This document shows positions 14,338 to 16,003 of a DNA stretch of 16,003 bases, piece by piece. Where the stretch lies: assembly GCA_016781775.1 (NCBI GenBank), contig JADDPR010000111.1, positions 1 through 16,003 on the forward strand. The letters are read 5' to 3'. The stretch is from Rubrobacter sp. GTDB taxonomy: Bacteria; Actinomycetota; Rubrobacteria; Rubrobacterales; Rubrobacteraceae. Made by a program: the position numbers and the translations under genes. Position 1 is the stretch's first letter; every line of letters begins with the position of its first letter. The notes under the pieces are model-generated. The model was not told the DNA's origin and did not search any database. It was given only the letters and a program-made list of their open reading frames with translations.

Positions 14338-15737
14338 GCGCGCACCGCGAGGTCCGGCGCCGTGAAGCTCCGCTCCACGAATTTCCCCGAGCCGTGCTCG
14401 CCGACGACCTCGCCGTCCTTGTAGACGAGCCCGCCACGCACGTAGACCGAGGCCGGACCGCCGGTGAAGGTCATCCCCTCGTACGGGGTGTAGTCCGAGT
14501 TGCCGTGGCGGTTGCCCGCGGTCGCCGTGATCGTGAGCTCCGGGTCCCACAGGACGATGTCGGCGTCCGCGCCCGGGACGAGGGCGCCCTTCTTGGGGTA
14601 GGCGCCGTAGATCCGGGCCTGGTTTGTGGAGAGGACGGCGACGAATTGGTTTTCGGAGAGCCGCCCCTCGCGCACCCCGAGCGTCCACAGGACCTGAGCC
14701 CTCTCCTCGGCGCCGGGGATGCCGTTCGGGATCCTGGTGAAGTCGTCCCGGCCCATCTCCTTCTGGCCCTCGTAGTCGAAGGCGCAGTGGTCGGAGCCGA
14801 AGATCTGGAGGTCCCCGAACTTCAGGCCGTTCCACAGCGCCGGCCGGTTCGATGGGTCGCGAAGCGGCGGCGAACAGACGTACTTGGCGCCCTCGAAGCC
14901 TGGTCGTGCCAGGTCCTCGTACTCGAGAGCTAGGTACTGCGGGCACGTCTCGGCGTAGACGGTCTGGCCGCGCTCGTGGGCGCGGTGGATCTCCTCGAGC
15001 GCCGGGGCGCACGAGACGTGCACGACGAGGATGGGGGCCTCCGCGACCTCGGCGAGCCGGATGGCACGCCCGGTGGCCTCGGCCTCGACCTCCGGCGGGC
15101 GGGTGAGGGCGTGGAAGCGGGGCGCCGTATCTCCGCGGGCGAGGGCCTGCTCCTGGAGCTTCGCCACGACGTCGCCGTTCTCGGCGTGGACCATGACTAG
15201 GACGCCGGCCTCCCTGGAGAGCTGAAGCACCTCGAAGAGGTCGTCATCCTCGGTGTAGAGGGGGGTGCCCTTGTAGGCCATAAAGATCTTGACGGAGGCG
15301 ACGCCCTTCTCGCGCAGCGTCGCGAGCTCGGGCTTTATGTCCTCCCGGAGGTCGACGATGGCGACGTGAAAGCCGTAGTCGATGAGCGCCTTGTCCCGGG
15401 CCTTCTCCCCCCAGGTCTCGATGGCCTGCGCGAGCGTGCCGCCCTCCTCCTGGAGGGAGAAGTCGATGATGGTGGTCGTCCCGCCGGCCGCGGCGGCGGC
15501 CGTCCCGGTGGCCCAGTCGTCGGTCGTCACCGTCCCGCCGAAGGGCATCGCCATGTGGGTGTGGGCGTCTATAAATCCAGGCATGACGAGCTTGCCCGAG
15601 GCGTCCACGATCTCCGCCCCGTCGGAGTGCAAGTCCGTGCCGACGGCGGTTATCTTCTCATCCTCGACGAGGACGTCGGCCTCGAAACTGCCATCGGCGG
15701 TGACGATCCTCCCGCCGGTGAAGAGTAGCTTGCTCAT
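14334..15737 (-). CDS. hydA: Dihydropyrimidinase / D-hydantoinase
   Basis: Binuclear-metal cyclic amidohydrolase of 467 aa that opens 5,6-dihydrouracil, dihydrothymine or hydantoins. Metal ligands are His59 and His61 (DAHTHMAMPFGG), carbamylated Lys150 (VASVKIFMAYKG), His184 (VMVHAEN), His240 (VVHVS) and Asp316 (GSDHC). Tyr155 in MAYKG is the conserved substrate-binding tyrosine of dihydropyrimidinases. The HTHMAMPFGG form separates it from allantoinase and dihydroorotase. The ATG at 15737 has GGGAGG about 7 bases upstream; the open frame reaches 15908 but the extra part looks non-coding and contains the promoter. It is the first gene of the operon. Whether the natural substrate is a dihydropyrimidine or a hydantoin is not decidable here. 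Confidence 0.95.
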   Translation of the reverse strand: MSKLLFTGGRIVTADGSFEADVLVEDEKITAVGTDLHSDGAEIVDASGKLVMPGFIDAHTHMAMPFGGTVTTDDWATGTAAAAAGGTTTIIDFSLQEEGGTLAQAIETWGEKARDKALIDYGFHVAIVDLREDIKPELATLREKGVASVKIFMAYKGTPLYTEDDDLFEVLQLSREAGVLVMVHAENGDVVAKLQEQALARGDTAPRFHALTRPPEVEAEATGRAIRLAEVAEAPILVVHVSCAPALEEIHRAHERGQTVYAETCPQYLALEYEDLARPGFEGAKYVCSPPLRDPSNRPALWNGLKFGDLQIFGSDHCAFDYEGQKEMGRDDFTRIPNGIPGAEERAQVLWTLGVREGRLSENQFVAVLSTNQARIYGAYPKKGALVPGADADIVLWDPELTITATAGNRHGNSDYTPYEGMTFTGGPASVYVRGGLVYKDGEVVGEHGSGKFVERSFTAPDLAVRA

Positions 15738-15794
15738 CCGACTCCTCCCTTGCTCCCGATCCCCGCTGCCGGAAGACCCCGGCGTGATGCTTGC

Positions 15795-15823
15795 AGTGTG
15801 GACACGGCGTATTCTTGCGTCAA
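15795..15823 (-). promoter_or_regulatory. Candidate promoter of the dihydropyrimidinase operon
   Basis: On the minus strand TTGACG (15818-15823) is followed after exactly 17 bases by CACACT (15795-15800, 3 of 6 to consensus but with the key A and T). The predicted leader is about 50 bases and ends with the SD. A short inverted repeat CTCGC-GGAAG-GCGAG at 15828-15842 lies just upstream of the -35 and could be an operator. Confidence 0.45.
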
Positions 15824-15893
15824 GCCGCTCGCGGAAGGCGAGAACCGGGCAGCAGAGACCACGAAAATTCCGCACGACTTGTCTTCCGCGGCC

Positions 15894-15945
15894 AAACGGC
15901 GCACGCACTCCGATCCGCCGATCGGAGTGCGTGCAATCCGTTTTT
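15894..15945. terminator. Strong interrupted inverted repeat (terminator or operator)
   Basis: A perfect 14 bp inverted repeat, 15901-15914 with 15921-15934, encloses CCGCCG. Outside it, AAACGG (15894-15899) and CCGTTT (15938-15943) add a further 6 bp with one and three unpaired bases. A T-run (15941-15945) overlaps the plus-strand end. It is well placed as terminator of a minus-strand gene ending at 15963, but the better T-tract is on the plus strand, so direction is unclear. Confidence 0.6.
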
Positions 15946-15962
15946 CGGTGGGACGGGCTCGG

Positions 15963-16003
15963 CTATGCTCCGGTCCTCCGCTCGGCCGCCGGCGACTCCT
16001 CGA
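15963..16003 (-). CDS. Possible 3' end of a minus-strand gene running off the window
   Basis: From the window edge one minus-strand frame reads EESPAAERRTGA and stops at TAG (15963-15965), with mostly G/C-ending codons. The hairpin at 15894-15945 follows closely. Only 12 residues are visible, so no identity can be given and it could be chance. Confidence 0.3.
   Translation of the reverse strand, partial: EESPAAERRTGA

Noticed and set aside
14338..15012. Upstream extension of the aminotransferase frame to 660 aa
   Set aside because: It overlaps hydA in another frame; the family N-terminus begins at the GTG at 14337.
11792..15737. Reading the cluster as an allantoin degradation operon
   Set aside because: The cyclic amidohydrolase has dihydropyrimidinase-type motifs (HTHMAMPFGG, MAYKG) rather than allantoinase ones, and the aminotransferase is class III, not the class V type of purine pathways.
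1..16003. CRISPR arrays, insertion sequences, attachment sites, tRNA or rRNA genes
   Set aside because: No spaced direct repeats, transposase or integrase sequences, or tRNA-like folds were seen on either strand.

Overview
This is a 16 kb window of ordinary chromosome from a high-GC bacterium. Dense coding with strongly G/C third codon positions, many GTG and TTG starts, several starts with a -10 box but no Shine-Dalgarno (SD), and an F420-type luciferase-like oxidoreductase suggest a deep-branching actinobacterium. Rubrobacter-like is my impression from protein style and is not proven. There are no rRNA or tRNA genes, insertion sequences, phage genes or CRISPR arrays.

Left part (1-8446), mostly housekeeping. 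On the minus strand lie two tandem type I signal peptidases, a 318-base interval with a possible decayed small gene, a TSUP-family transporter, a DedA-family membrane protein and a PAP2 phosphatase. Divergent from these, on the plus strand, are a PolX DNA polymerase/exonuclease and, 3 bases later, a Gdx/SugE-type SMR transporter. Next on the minus strand come an Rcp1-like single-domain response regulator and thioredoxin reductase. A plus-strand orphan lipoprotein is divergent from trxB.

Right part (8450-15737), a minus-strand catabolic cluster. In transcription order it encodes dihydropyrimidinase/hydantoinase, class III aminotransferase, N-carbamoyl-amino-acid hydrolase, NCS1 permease (Mhp1/PucI-like), LysE-type exporter and an LLM-class oxidoreductase. 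The first three genes overlap by 4 bases each. A 142-base gap precedes the last three, which are spaced 13 bases apart. The likely logic is uptake of a hydantoin, dihydropyrimidine or pyrimidine by the permease, ring opening, removal of the carbamoyl group, and transamination of the resulting beta-amino acid (beta-alanine or beta-aminoisobutyrate). The first reductive enzyme, dihydropyrimidine dehydrogenase, is not in the window. The roles of the LLM enzyme and the LysE protein are open.

The right edge (15738-16003) is the 5' region of this operon. It holds a candidate promoter, a strong inverted repeat (14 bp plus a 6 bp outer stem) and perhaps the last 12 codons of another minus-strand gene. 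I saw no clearly undescribed system. The best leads are the LLM and LysE partners in the pyrimidine operon, a four-cysteine insertion in the aminotransferase, and repeated signs of leaderless transcription.
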